Assembly: GCF_015672735.1 (NCBI RefSeq)
Contig: NZ_JADABY010000018.1
Location: forward strand, 1-64,000
Source: Citrobacter sp. Res13-Sevr-PEB04-36
GTDB taxonomy: Bacteria; Pseudomonadota; Gammaproteobacteria; Enterobacterales; Enterobacteriaceae
Length of the DNA stretch: 64,000 nt
Direction: 5' to 3'
Shown: in pieces, positions 41,236 to 49,932 of the stretch
Layout of the letters: each line of letters starts with the position of its first letter
Numbering within the stretch: the stretch's first letter is position 1
The notes under the pieces: generated by a model
Databases searched by the model: none
Told to the model about the DNA's origin: nothing
The model's input: only the letters and a program-made list of their open reading frames with translations
Position numbers and translations under genes: made by a program

Positions 41236-41266
41236 ATTGCCGGACGGCGTTTGTACGTCCGGCAAT
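41236..41266. terminator. Bidirectional terminator between dacC and deoR
   Basis: ATTGCCGGACG / CGTCCGGCAAT perfect 11-bp repeat with 9-nt loop, REP-like in sequence. Confidence 0.75.
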
Positions 41267-41272
41267 GTCCTT

Positions 41273-42031
41273 TCAGTACATCAACTTAATTTGCTGCGCT
41301 TTTGCGTAATCAACAAACTCATCGTCAGGACGGGTATCGCTGATGATGCTATCAAAACGTTTTAGCTCGCCCATCCGCGCGGGACGCACCTTACCAAACT
41401 TGCTGTGATCCACCACCAGCACATGATATTGCGCCATCGACATCGCCCAATGCTTCACCGGTAATTCTTCCAGGTTAAAACAGGTTGCGCCCTTATCAAT
41501 GTGTACGCCTGCTGCAGAATAAAACGCGATATCCGGGCACAGATTATTCAGTGTCTCCTGAAAATCGAGCGGTTTGAAAATAGCGTTGCTGGCATGGAAT
41601 TCACCGCCACACAGAATGACGCGGCACAGTGGTTTTTCCTGGAGTGCCAGAAAGGTATTCAGCGAATAGCAGATTGCAGTGAAAGGCAGGTCACTATCGA
41701 TAGCTTCAATGATCCACGGCGTGGTGGTACCGCAGTCAAAAAAGATTGTCTGATGCGCCTGAACGAGGCTCGCAGCTTGTTGGGCCGCGCGACGTTTCTC
41801 ATCCACCAGCCGGGACTTTTGGTCGCTGATTAAGTAGTGGCTGGCGCTACGGGGTTCCAGAACAATATAGCCTCCCAGCAACACGACCGGGGCATTGTTA
41901 TTGTTCAGGTCGCGACGGATGGTCATCTCAGATACGCCAAGCAGCGTCGCGGCTTCTTTAAGGTGTAATTTATCGCTGCGTTTCAGCGCCTGCAGCAACT
42001 GACCAATACGCTCGTCGCGTCGTGTTTCCAT
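41273..42031 (-). CDS. deoR: Deoxyribose operon repressor DeoR
   Basis: Founding member of the DeoR family, repressing the deo operon and nupG and released by deoxyribose-5-phosphate. The 252 residues have an N-terminal helix-turn-helix (LKEAATLLGVSEMTIRRDLN) and a C-terminal sugar-phosphate-sensing domain (FFDCGTTTPWIIEAI). Full-length match to E. coli DeoR. It is monocistronic and lies downstream of ybjG on the same strand. Confidence 0.96.
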   Translation of the reverse strand: METRRDERIGQLLQALKRSDKLHLKEAATLLGVSEMTIRRDLNNNNAPVVLLGGYIVLEPRSASHYLISDQKSRLVDEKRRAAQQAASLVQAHQTIFFDCGTTTPWIIEAIDSDLPFTAICYSLNTFLALQEKPLCRVILCGGEFHASNAIFKPLDFQETLNNLCPDIAFYSAAGVHIDKGATCFNLEELPVKHWAMSMAQYHVLVVDHSKFGKVRPARMGELKRFDSIISDTRPDDEFVDYAKAQQIKLMY

Positions 42032-42096
42032 AGTTCCCCTGGAGAGTAGAATAAGCGTTTCATATCGCGCGCTTAATACTACTTTTTTACCGTGGA

Positions 42097-42705
42097 TTAG
42101 TCACGCACCCAGCCTTTACGGATCGGCAGGGCGAAGCAGGTGCGATAGCAAGTCTGCAACGCGGAATACAGCGTGGTGCCGAACCGTTGCCAGATCATCT
42201 GGGCGCTCAGGCAGCCGATTAGTCCTGCCAGGAACCCACCCAGCATATCCAGCGGCCAGTGTACGCCGAGGTACACCCGCGACCAGGCGATCGCCACGGC
42301 AATCGCCATAAACAGGGCGCCAGACCACAGGCGATGCCAGAATATAAAGGCCAGTGCAAAGGTGAAAATAACGGTGCCGTGATCGCTCGGGAAAGAGTCA
42401 TCAGGCGCATGGTGCAGGAAGTTGTAGCCGATGTGGTTAACGAACGGACGATCGTGCGGGAACAGATGCCCCATCAGCCAGGAAACGGTGAGGCCGACGA
42501 TCAGCGCCAGCGCCATTTTGATCACCAGTTTGCGCTGAGTGTTAACGTGGTCGCGCGGACCCCAAAGCCACAGGATTACGGCCAATAGCGGCACGATGCT
42601 GATCAGATCTTTGGCAATAAATATGGCAAACGCGATCGCCCATTGCGCAGAGTCCGGCGTGGCGTTGATCAGGTAAAATAGCGAGTTGTTCAGATTTTCC
42701 AGCAT
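42097..42705 (-). CDS. ybjG: Undecaprenyl-diphosphate phosphatase YbjG
   Basis: PAP2-family inner-membrane phosphatase that recycles undecaprenyl pyrophosphate. ATG 42705 (MLENLNN) gives 202 residues; an ATG at 42756 would add 17 residues without homology. The phosphatase motifs are HLFPHDRPF, SFPSDHGTVIF and SRVYLGVHWPLDMLGG. It is about four residues longer than the E. coli protein, around DHVNTQRK. A PmrA/BasR-type box upstream suggests induction by polymyxin or Fe(III), as known for E. coli ybjG. Confidence 0.94.
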   Translation of the reverse strand: MLENLNNSLFYLINATPDSAQWAIAFAIFIAKDLISIVPLLAVILWLWGPRDHVNTQRKLVIKMALALIVGLTVSWLMGHLFPHDRPFVNHIGYNFLHHAPDDSFPSDHGTVIFTFALAFIFWHRLWSGALFMAIAVAIAWSRVYLGVHWPLDMLGGFLAGLIGCLSAQMIWQRFGTTLYSALQTCYRTCFALPIRKGWVRD

Positions 42706-42860
42706 AACATCCAGATTCAGCACAGTAGTTAAAAAAAGTCCCATCAGGCCGAGCATAAGAGCGCTTCCATGGAATAAAAAGCGGCGTTGTCTTATTTGTC
42801 AGCTAAATGACTCTTTTTAAGATAATTAATGATGTCTAAAGCGCATGATAACGGGTTCAA

Positions 42861-42876
42861 CTTAAATTAACCTTAA
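42861..42876. promoter_or_regulatory. PmrA/BasR-type box between ybjG and mdfA
   Basis: Direct repeat CTTAA-N6-CTTAA (CTTAAATTAACCTTAA) matches the PmrA box. It reads on the plus strand, 156 nt upstream of the ybjG start, which is the reverse orientation for ybjG. Confidence 0.55.
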
Positions 42877-43003
42877 AGCAAAAGAGCATTGTGAAACTGA
42901 GTGTAAAAATGTGCGCATTTTGCTGTCAAATCACATAATTCACTATCACCAGTCCGACGCATTTATTACACTTTGCGCGATTTTTCATTGGTTAAGAGAC
43001 TGC

Positions 43004-44236
43004 ATGCACAACCGTTTATCTTCAGGCGCCCGACTGGGGCGTCAGGCATTACTTTTCCCGCTCTGTCTGGTGCTTTACGAATTCTCTACGTATATCGGCA
43101 ACGATATGATCCAGCCCGGTATGTTGGCGGTGGTGGAGCAATATCAGGCCGGATTAGACTGGGTTCCCACTTCCATGACCGCGTACCTGGCAGGCGGCAT
43201 GTTTTTGCAGTGGTTATTAGGACCGCTGTCGGATCGTATTGGTCGTCGGCCGGTGATGTTAACCGGTGTGGTGTGGTTCATTGTTACCTGCCTTGCGACG
43301 CTGTTTGCGCAGAACATTGAACAATTTACTTTCCTGCGCTTTTTGCAGGGCATTAGCCTGTGCTTTATTGGCGCGGTGGGTTATGCCGCGATTCAGGAGT
43401 CCTTTGAGGAGGCGGTATGCATTAAAATTACCGCCCTGATGGCGAACGTGGCGCTGATTGCTCCGTTGCTGGGCCCGTTGGTCGGCGCTGCATGGGTGCA
43501 CGTGCTGCCGTGGGAAGGGATGTTTGTGCTGTTTGCCGTACTGGCCGCTATCGCCTTTGTTGGCCTGCAGCGCGCGATGCCTGAAACCGCGACCCGACTC
43601 GGTGAAACACTGTCCATTAAAGAGTTGGGCAAAGACTACAAGCTGGTGCTGAAGAACGTGCGTTTTGTCGCCGGTGCTCTGGCGTTGGGCTTTGTCAGCC
43701 TGCCGTTGCTGGCGTGGATCGCCCAGTCTCCTATTATCATTATTAGCGGTGAAAAGCTGAGCAGCTATGAATATGGTCTGCTACAGGTGCCAATTTTTGG
43801 CGCGCTAATTGCCGGTAACCTGGTGCTGGCGCGCCTGACCGCGCGACGCACGGTACGATCGCTGATTATTATGGGCGGATGGCCGATCGCCGTGGGGCTG
43901 ATTATCGCCGCGGCGGCCACGGTGGTCTCTTCCCATGCATATTTGTGGATGACAGCAGGGTTAAGTGTTTATGCATTTGGGATTGGTGTGGCGAATGCCG
44001 GACTGGTACGCCTGACGTTGTTTGCCAGCGATATGAGCAAAGGGACGGTTTCCGCCGCGATGGGCATGCTGCAGATGCTGATCTTTACCGTTGGTATTGA
44101 GCTGAGTAAGCATGCTTATTTACTCGGCGGTAACGGCCTGTTTAGCCTGTTTAATCTGGCCAGCGGGGTACTGTGGCTGGCGCTGATGTTTATCTTCCTG
44201 AAAGATAAGCGGGTAGGGGACTCACGGGAAGGATAA
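43004..44236 (+). CDS. mdfA: Multidrug efflux MFS transporter MdfA (Cmr)
   Basis: Twelve-helix proton antiporter that exports chloramphenicol, quaternary cations and other drugs. ATG 43004 ([12 protein letters not shown]) gives 410 residues, the E. coli length; the upstream open frame to 42911 is not conserved. The functional acidic residues Glu26 and Asp34 are present in [16 protein letters not shown]. The MFS motif A is [13 protein letters not shown]. Native intrinsic resistance gene, not acquired. Confidence 0.96.
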   Translation: MHNRLSSGARLGRQALLFPLCLVLYEFSTYIGNDMIQPGMLAVVEQYQAGLDWVPTSMTAYLAGGMFLQWLLGPLSDRIGRRPVMLTGVVWFIVTCLATLFAQNIEQFTFLRFLQGISLCFIGAVGYAAIQESFEEAVCIKITALMANVALIAPLLGPLVGAAWVHVLPWEGMFVLFAVLAAIAFVGLQRAMPETATRLGETLSIKELGKDYKLVLKNVRFVAGALALGFVSLPLLAWIAQSPIIIISGEKLSSYEYGLLQVPIFGALIAGNLVLARLTARRTVRSLIIMGGWPIAVGLIIAAAATVVSSHAYLWMTAGLSVYAFGIGVANAGLVRLTLFASDMSKGTVSAAMGMLQMLIFTVGIELSKHAYLLGGNGLFSLFNLASGVLWLALMFIFLKDKRVGDSREG

Positions 44237-44730
44237 AGCCCGGCTATCCGTAATGCCGCTTAGTTAACGTCTCGGTTTCAGAAAGCATCAACATGTGTTG
44301 GGGAGGTAATGAATATGCTCTCTCAGAGAAAGGGTTCCGTTCACCTCATGTTCATCGTTTCTCTGAAGCACCGATTCCTGTGAACGTGTAAAGGGCGTTC
44401 TTCGCCACGCCCTTTACAATCCCGGCTCCCGGCAGGAAAATTGTTGCTTCGCAATCCCCTCCGCTTATTCCTCCAGGCTATCGGGCCGGGCGCGAGGTAG
44501 CGTCCCTGCAAAACGCGCCCTGAGCCAGCATCCATGCTGGCTCTCCCGGCCTTACGGAAACTCGTCGGCAATTTTCAGCCGGACCAGCCCACACCTGACT
44601 ACCTGAGCTTTTACTTGAATATCTCTGAACAGCAAAACGGATATAGCTGAAAGCCAGAGAGTTGAAGCGATGACCCATGTCCGACTGAAAATCGATGAGG
44701 CGTTGACGGCTGCCCGGGCTTTACGAGGGC
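44237..44730. other. Hairpin-rich non-coding segment between mdfA and ybjH
   Basis: A 494-bp gap whose texture differs from its flanks. It contains three perfect inverted repeats: GTAAAGGGCG/CGCCCTTTAC at 44388-44417, GGGCGCG/CGCGCCC at 44488-44520, and GAGCCAGCA/TGCTGGCTC at 44522-44543. A short ORF (ATG 44671 to about 44763, MTHVRLKIDEALTAARALRG) runs into the ybjH 3' end. The sequence recalls plasmid- or island-type intergenic repeats, but I cannot name it. No complete gene is seen. Confidence 0.5.
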
Positions 44731-45015
44731 TTAGTGGTGATCGTCAATCTGATGCTCAATAACCATCCCTTCGCCTACGCTAGCGACATGCCGAGCATAA
44801 GGATGCGCACGATAAACGGGTGCAGGGGCTGGGGCTGGAGCAACATAAACCGTTTGTGGCGCAGTGGTCACGCTGACCGCCTGCGGAACGCTCACGGAAG
44901 AGGGAACCACAACAACTTTATAACCGCTTGGTACATCAACGGTGACGCTTTGCGCCATCGCGGTTCCCGCAAACCCCAGCAATATTGCCGCTATCAGTAC
45001 ACTTTTCTTCATCAT
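44731..45015 (-). CDS. ybjH: Small periplasmic protein YbjH
   Basis: A 94-residue secreted protein of unknown function. Signal peptide MMKKSVLIAAILLGFAGTAM is cleaved after AMA. The mature part has VTVDVPSGYKVVVVPSSVSV, then an Ala-Pro-rich stretch (APAPAPAPVYRAHPY), and ends in a His-rich tail IEHQIDDHH. It matches E. coli YbjH in length and order. The ATG at 45012 (second codon) is an equally possible start. Confidence 0.9.
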   Translation of the reverse strand: MMKKSVLIAAILLGFAGTAMAQSVTVDVPSGYKVVVVPSSVSVPQAVSVTTAPQTVYVAPAPAPAPVYRAHPYARHVASVGEGMVIEHQIDDHH

Positions 45016-45120
45016 CAGCTCACCTGAAAATATTTACTGGAGATAATTATCCAGCGGGTTAATGTGATGCGGATTATGAATAGATCATGTCCTTCTTTTG
45101 TTGCCGTCTGTGCTGAGGCG

Positions 45121-45936
45121 TTATCGCGTAAATGGTGCGTCGTTTTTTAGCACCCGGTCGATAATATCCAGTACGCCTTCTTGGTTATTCGACCCCGCGC
45201 GATATTTTGCCGCCCGGGCCACCGTATCGTTGGCATTGGCCATGGCAAAACTAAACCCCGCCTGACGCAGCATCTCAATATCATTGCCGCCATCGCCAAA
45301 CGCCACCACTTCCTCATCGCGAATATTCCAGCGCTGTTGCAGCAGACGCAGACCGTTTGCTTTATGCACGCCCGGGATAATTAAATCGATGCTCCCATAG
45401 CCGGTATGAACCGGAACCATAATATCGCCAATCGCGTCATGCAGAGCAGACTGAACCTGCGGGATCTGTTTTTCAGAGATATTCAGCCCGAACTTGAAAA
45501 ATACATCGTTGATATTGTTGAAGTTATCAACAAATTCGAGGCGGTGGTAGTACATGGCAGCGACGGATTTTAGCTCATCGCTGTAGTGCTTCAGCGTGTA
45601 GGCGCTGTTTTTTCCGCAGGCAATAATATCAATGTCGGTTCGCGTCAGCAGATGGTCCACGATGGTCTGAAAATCGTCTTTATCCAGTTCGCCGTTAAAC
45701 ACATCTTCCCCTTCGCTGACCACCCAGCCGCCGTTTTCCGCCACAAAGGAGATTTCATCGGCCAGTTCGGGGAAAAAGGAGATCAACTGGTAGTACTGAT
45801 TGCCGCTGGCGACCACAAATCGGATCCCCAACTGCTGCATCTGGCGGTACTGCGCCATAAAACGTTCACGGTTGTAGGTCTTTTGGTCACTTAAAAACGT
45901 GCCGTCCATGTCGACTGCAATTAACTTAATAGCCAT
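45121..45936 (-). CDS. ybjI: HAD-family phosphatase YbjI
   Basis: Cof-type HAD phosphatase; the E. coli enzyme acts on FMN and sugar phosphates. The 271 residues have motif I DMDGTF, motif II VASGN, and motif III/IV VVAFGDGGNDIEML. It is a close paralogue of ybiV in the same window: the stretch after the nucleophile domain, [15 protein letters not shown], is identical in both. Its ATG overlaps the ybjJ stop by one base (TAATG), so they are coupled. Confidence 0.93.
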   Translation of the reverse strand: MAIKLIAVDMDGTFLSDQKTYNRERFMAQYRQMQQLGIRFVVASGNQYYQLISFFPELADEISFVAENGGWVVSEGEDVFNGELDKDDFQTIVDHLLTRTDIDIIACGKNSAYTLKHYSDELKSVAAMYYHRLEFVDNFNNINDVFFKFGLNISEKQIPQVQSALHDAIGDIMVPVHTGYGSIDLIIPGVHKANGLRLLQQRWNIRDEEVVAFGDGGNDIEMLRQAGFSFAMANANDTVARAAKYRAGSNNQEGVLDIIDRVLKNDAPFTR

Positions 45937-47144
45937 TAGTTGTTCTCCGTCACTGGGGTATTTTTAACATCTGGTTTGGCGACAGCCTTCGCGACGATAG
46001 CCGCGACCAGCACCAGCGCCAGCACCACCAGCATGGCGCTGCGCAGGCCATAGTGTTCACCCAGATAGCCCAGCAGCGGCGGTCCGACCAGGAAGGCGAG
46101 ATAGCCGGTGGTTGCCACAACGCTCACGCGGGTTGGCGCATCGGGGCCGGTATCGCTGGCGGCCGAAATGGTCAACGGGAAGCCCAGCGACGCGCCGAGT
46201 CCCCACAAGACGACCGACACACCTGCGACCCACGTACTGTCGACAAAGATAATCAGGCTAATACCCAGCGCGCCCATTAACGCACTGGCGCGTACGACCG
46301 CAACGCGGCTGTAGCGATCGATAAACCAGCCGCCGGTAAACCGTCCGACGGTCATGCCCAGCGTAAACCCGGCATAAATCAGAGAGCCTGAGGTTGGGCT
46401 AAACCCGTGTCCGTCTACCATCAGGAGAGGAAGCCAGTCATTGGCTGAACCCTCGGCAAATGCCATCGCCAGTACCACGACACCGATGAGCAGCAGCTGG
46501 ATATCGCGGTAAAAGGGCAGCCCTTTTTCGGCTGAGTGAGAGCCGTCAGCGGCATTTTTACCGGTGCCGTCAGGAATCGCTTTGATGGCGATAAATATTG
46601 GCGCAATGGCCACCAGCGCCGCCAGCAGAATATGCGCATTGGCGGGAACGCTAAAGGCGGTGAGCACCATCCCGACGCCTGCGCCAGCCAGGGTGCCGAG
46701 GCTATAAAAGCCATGCATCATCGGCAGCACGGTTTTATTCATTTCGCGCTCAACGGCCGCGCCTTCAACGTTAATGGCGACCTCTGCGGCACCAAAACTG
46801 GCACCAAAAACCCCTAGCCCAAACGCAAATAGCCAGGCGGAATGCAGCCATAGCGCCACGCTGAGGATAACCATCCCAATGACCGCGCATGACATGGTGG
46901 TGCGGATTACTTTTCGCGTGCCAAATCGTTTCACCAGCCACGCCGAACAAAGAATGCCACTCATCGAGCCAATAGAGAGTCCAAACAGCACCGCTCCCAT
47001 TTCAGCGGTAGAAACGGAGAGGATATCTCTGATGGCTGGGGTACGCGTTGCCCAGGAGGCCATTAATAATCCTGGTAAAAAGAAAAACATAAAAAGCGCC
47101 CAGGTGCGGCGTCTTAAGGCTTTGCGTGATGAGATGCCAGTCAT
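45936..47144 (-). CDS. ybjJ: MFS transporter YbjJ
   Basis: Major facilitator of 402 residues with about 12 helices. The N-terminus is basic ([20 protein letters not shown]); the inter-domain loop is [17 protein letters not shown]. The substrate is unknown. It forms an operon with ybjI, which suggests a phosphorylated sugar or vitamin-like compound, though this is inference. It is divergent from the repressor gene rcdA, which probably controls it. Confidence 0.92.
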   Translation of the reverse strand: MTGISSRKALRRRTWALFMFFFLPGLLMASWATRTPAIRDILSVSTAEMGAVLFGLSIGSMSGILCSAWLVKRFGTRKVIRTTMSCAVIGMVILSVALWLHSAWLFAFGLGVFGASFGAAEVAINVEGAAVEREMNKTVLPMMHGFYSLGTLAGAGVGMVLTAFSVPANAHILLAALVAIAPIFIAIKAIPDGTGKNAADGSHSAEKGLPFYRDIQLLLIGVVVLAMAFAEGSANDWLPLLMVDGHGFSPTSGSLIYAGFTLGMTVGRFTGGWFIDRYSRVAVVRASALMGALGISLIIFVDSTWVAGVSVVLWGLGASLGFPLTISAASDTGPDAPTRVSVVATTGYLAFLVGPPLLGYLGEHYGLRSAMLVVLALVLVAAIVAKAVAKPDVKNTPVTENN

Positions 47145-47229
47145 GAATTCGAGCCAAAGAAATGAGGAAAGGAGACAACATTAGCAAGGTTGTGTACATT
47201 TGTACACAAATGCAAGAAGAGGAAATGCA

Positions 47230-47772
47230 GTGCGACGCGCGAACGATCCACAACGGCGAGAAAAAATAGTTCAGGCTACGCTGGAAGCGGTAATAATTTA
47301 TGGTATTCATGCAGTTACGCATCGTAAGATTGCAACGATTGCGCAGGTGCCGTTGGGTTCAATGACCTATTATTTTTTGGGAATCGATGAGCTTCTGATG
47401 GAGGCATTCGGTCGTTTTACCGAAACTATGTCGCTGCAATATCAGGCGTTTTTTGTGGGCGTAACCGATGCGCCACAAGCCTGTCATGCCATTACTGAGA
47501 TGATTTACAGTTCGCAGGTCACCACGCCGGACAACATGGAGATTATGTATCAACTGTACGCGTTCGCCAGCCGCAAGCCGGCGTTGAAAACGGTGATGCA
47601 AAATTGGATGCAACGCAGTCAACAAACCTTAGAGCAGTGGTTTGACCCCGCTACGGCCCGTGCGCTGGATGCCTTTATTGAAGGGATGACGCTACATTTT
47701 GTGACCGATAAAAAACCGCTGCAGCGAGACGATATCCTTTTGATGGTGGCGCGCATTGCGGGATTGCCGTAG
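47230..47772 (+). CDS. rcdA: TetR-family regulator RcdA (YbjK)
   Basis: TetR-type regulator known in E. coli to activate csgD and affect stress and biofilm genes. The start is GTG 47230 ([12 protein letters not shown]) after AAGAGGAAAT, giving 180 residues against 178 in E. coli. The helix-turn-helix is [20 protein letters not shown]; the rest is the ligand/dimer domain. It is divergent from ybjJI, with an 85-bp gap likely holding its operator. Confidence 0.93.
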   Translation: MRRANDPQRREKIVQATLEAVIIYGIHAVTHRKIATIAQVPLGSMTYYFLGIDELLMEAFGRFTETMSLQYQAFFVGVTDAPQACHAITEMIYSSQVTTPDNMEIMYQLYAFASRKPALKTVMQNWMQRSQQTLEQWFDPATARALDAFIEGMTLHFVTDKKPLQRDDILLMVARIAGLP

Positions 47773-47783
47773 AAGTGAAACCA

Positions 47784-48698
47784 TCAAAATGGTTTGTCGA
47801 GGCGTGTCGTCGCCTGGCGTAAAAAATCGATGACCTTCCTGGCTTCAGTGGTTAGTGGTTGGGCGGCCGTTTTCACGATTCCAACGTCCATATATGTAAT
47901 AAAATCATCAAGGGTTCTGCGCATGACGCGCAGCCCATCCAGCGACCACGGGCGATAAACCAGATCGGATAAAATGGTAATACCTCTTCCTTTGGCGACC
48001 AGACTGCGCACTGCCTCAAAAGAGTTACTGCGAAAACAGATATTGGGTCTGTAGCCACGCTGTTGCCAGTAATCAGTGATGACGTCGGGGTACTTGTCGG
48101 TTTCCAACAATAAAAATGGTAGCTTCTCTACGTCTTTAAGGCGGACGGATGACTGGCTTTGTAGCGGGTGCCCAATTGAGGTCCACAGACGCCGCTGTGA
48201 GCGAATAAAGGTTTCGATTTCCAGGTCGGGATCGTGGTTGATATTTGAGGTCAGCAGCAGACAAAAATCGACGTTCTTCTCCCGCAGTGCCCGCACTAAT
48301 TCTGGTGCGGTGGCTTCATGAAAAACGATCTCCAGAAGGGGGAAACGTCGTTCAATGTCACCAAGTATATCGGGTACCAGATACGCAGAGAGTGTTTCGG
48401 CTATCCCAATACGTACCGTACCGGTGAGGATATCGGTTTTGTCATGCAAATCATCAACGGCGGCGCGACTATTGCTGATAATGTTACAGGCATGAGCCAG
48501 AAAACGCTCTCCCTCGGCGGTTAGCTTCACTCCTTTGGGATATCGCAAAAATAGCTGCACGTCTAATGCATCTTCCAGGTTACGCATGGCTATGGTCATT
48601 GACGACTGAGAAATATGACAACGCGCTGCTGCTTTGGAAATTTGTAATGTTTCAGCGATCGCGATGTAAAACTCAAGTTGCCTTAGCGTAAATCTCAT
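47784..48698 (-). CDS. LysR-family transcriptional regulator
   Basis: A 304-residue LysR-type regulator, winged helix at the N-terminus (MRFTLRQLEFYIAIAETLQI, recognition helix CHISQSSMTIAMRNLEDAL) and a typical effector domain (GTVRIGIAETLSAYLVPDIL). It is convergent with rcdA and divergent from an EamA transporter. That pairing suggests it controls the exporter in response to its substrate. E. coli has rcdA next to ybjL here, so this pair is an insertion in this lineage or a loss in E. coli. I cannot name an orthologue. Confidence 0.88.
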   Translation of the reverse strand: MRFTLRQLEFYIAIAETLQISKAAARCHISQSSMTIAMRNLEDALDVQLFLRYPKGVKLTAEGERFLAHACNIISNSRAAVDDLHDKTDILTGTVRIGIAETLSAYLVPDILGDIERRFPLLEIVFHEATAPELVRALREKNVDFCLLLTSNINHDPDLEIETFIRSQRRLWTSIGHPLQSQSSVRLKDVEKLPFLLLETDKYPDVITDYWQQRGYRPNICFRSNSFEAVRSLVAKGRGITILSDLVYRPWSLDGLRVMRRTLDDFITYMDVGIVKTAAQPLTTEARKVIDFLRQATTRLDKPF

Positions 48699-48712
48699 AG
48701 TTTTAATCTATG
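48696..48712. promoter_or_regulatory. LysR-type operator (T-N11-A)
   Basis: CATAG-TTTTAAT-CTATG, a 5-7-5 dyad that fits the LysR T-N11-A rule (T48698, A48710). It overlaps the regulator's own start codon and lies about 90 nt upstream of the EamA gene. Confidence 0.5.
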
Positions 48713-48800
48713 CACATGGATGAAAACGTTATATTAGCATTCATTATGATGCCGCCGTAGCCTTGTTGCGATACCGTAAACGTGACAAGAGGGCGTATAT

Positions 48801-49712
48801 ATGCCCTATATTTTACTCAGTCTGGCTGCCTGCTTTTGGGGCGGAAACTATGTGGTCGGCCACATATTGGTTGCTGAGGTTAATCCCATCATTTTATCAG
48901 CTACGCGCTGGATATTTACCGCACTGCTATTGATAGCGCTTTATTTTCGACAGGTCAGGGAGCAGTGGCCAGTGATGAAAACGTCCTTTGGCACTCTCGC
49001 TTTTCTTGTGTTATGCGGTCAGGTTCTTTTCCCGCTGACATTGTACATCGGCCTGCAATATACGACATCGCTAAATGCAGCGATTTATATGTCGACCACG
49101 CCAGCGATTGTTCTGCTCATCAATAAATTGTTTTTCAAAGAGCGGATCTCTCCTCGCAATATTGCAGGTGTTGCTCTCAGTACCATTGGCGTTTTCTGGC
49201 TGGTATTGCAAGGCAATCTGATGCATTCGGATATATTTAATCATCTGAATCAGGGCGATTTCTGGACCATGGGGTCAGCACTGAGTTGGGCCTTCTATTG
49301 TGCTTTTCTGCGAACAAAACCCCGTGAGGTAAAGGGCAATGCATTCGTCGCTGTTAGCGCACTGATAGGTGCAATTGTGCTCCTTCCCGTACTGATCCTG
49401 GAATTGATGCTTCATGGTATGCCAGACTGGAGCAGCTATGTGAATTCTGACGTTATGACTGGTGTCGTATACCTTATTATTTTCCCTTCCTGGCTGTCAT
49501 ATTTACTCTGGAACAAAGGGATTGACTCTATTGGGGCTACGCGTGGTGAAATCTATTCGCATCTGATCCCACTGAGTGGGGGATTATTCAGCGTCATCTT
49601 TTTGCATGTGACACTACATTCGTACCATCTGGTGAGTGCGCTGGTTATTGTCTTTGGCATTGCGCTCTGTTCGCGGGCGACAGTCTACCCGACTACTAAA
49701 AGCACTGTGTAA
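48801..49712 (+). CDS. EamA/DMT-family transporter
   Basis: A 303-residue exporter-like protein with about ten membrane helices in two EamA repeats. It begins MPYILLSLAACFWGGNYVVG and carries the family blocks [21 protein letters not shown] and NAAIYMSTTPAIVLLIN. It resembles RhtA-type metabolite exporters in fold but not closely in sequence. It is divergently paired with the LysR gene at 47784-48698. The substrate is unknown. Confidence 0.88.
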   Translation: MPYILLSLAACFWGGNYVVGHILVAEVNPIILSATRWIFTALLLIALYFRQVREQWPVMKTSFGTLAFLVLCGQVLFPLTLYIGLQYTTSLNAAIYMSTTPAIVLLINKLFFKERISPRNIAGVALSTIGVFWLVLQGNLMHSDIFNHLNQGDFWTMGSALSWAFYCAFLRTKPREVKGNAFVAVSALIGAIVLLPVLILELMLHGMPDWSSYVNSDVMTGVVYLIIFPSWLSYLLWNKGIDSIGATRGEIYSHLIPLSGGLFSVIFLHVTLHSYHLVSALVIVFGIALCSRATVYPTTKSTV

Positions 49713-49782
49713 AAGTATGTGCTGTAACCAGCATGATGCAACCTGGACACAGAGGACGGAGGGGAGACAAATTTCAGGCAAC

Positions 49783-49825
49783 AAAAAACCCATCAACCTT
49801 GAACCAAAACGGCGGGGTTGATGGG
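49783..49825 (-). terminator. ybjL terminator
   Basis: On the minus strand CCCATCAACC and GGTTGATGGG form a 10-bp stem followed by TTTTTT. It lies about 110 nt beyond the ybjL stop, so the message has an extended 3' UTR. Confidence 0.85.
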
Positions 49826-49932
49826 CTCCACAAATTGGGGACATCAAAGAAAAGCAGTGGCAATAGTTATGACTGACACCTTGAAGAAAAGTTCTGCTTA
49901 CCTGCAAAAAATTTTCATTTAAAGGTAAATTT

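Noticed and set aside
43004-44236. Acquired drug-resistance gene
   Set aside because: mdfA is a native chromosomal efflux gene in its usual place, with no mobile element.
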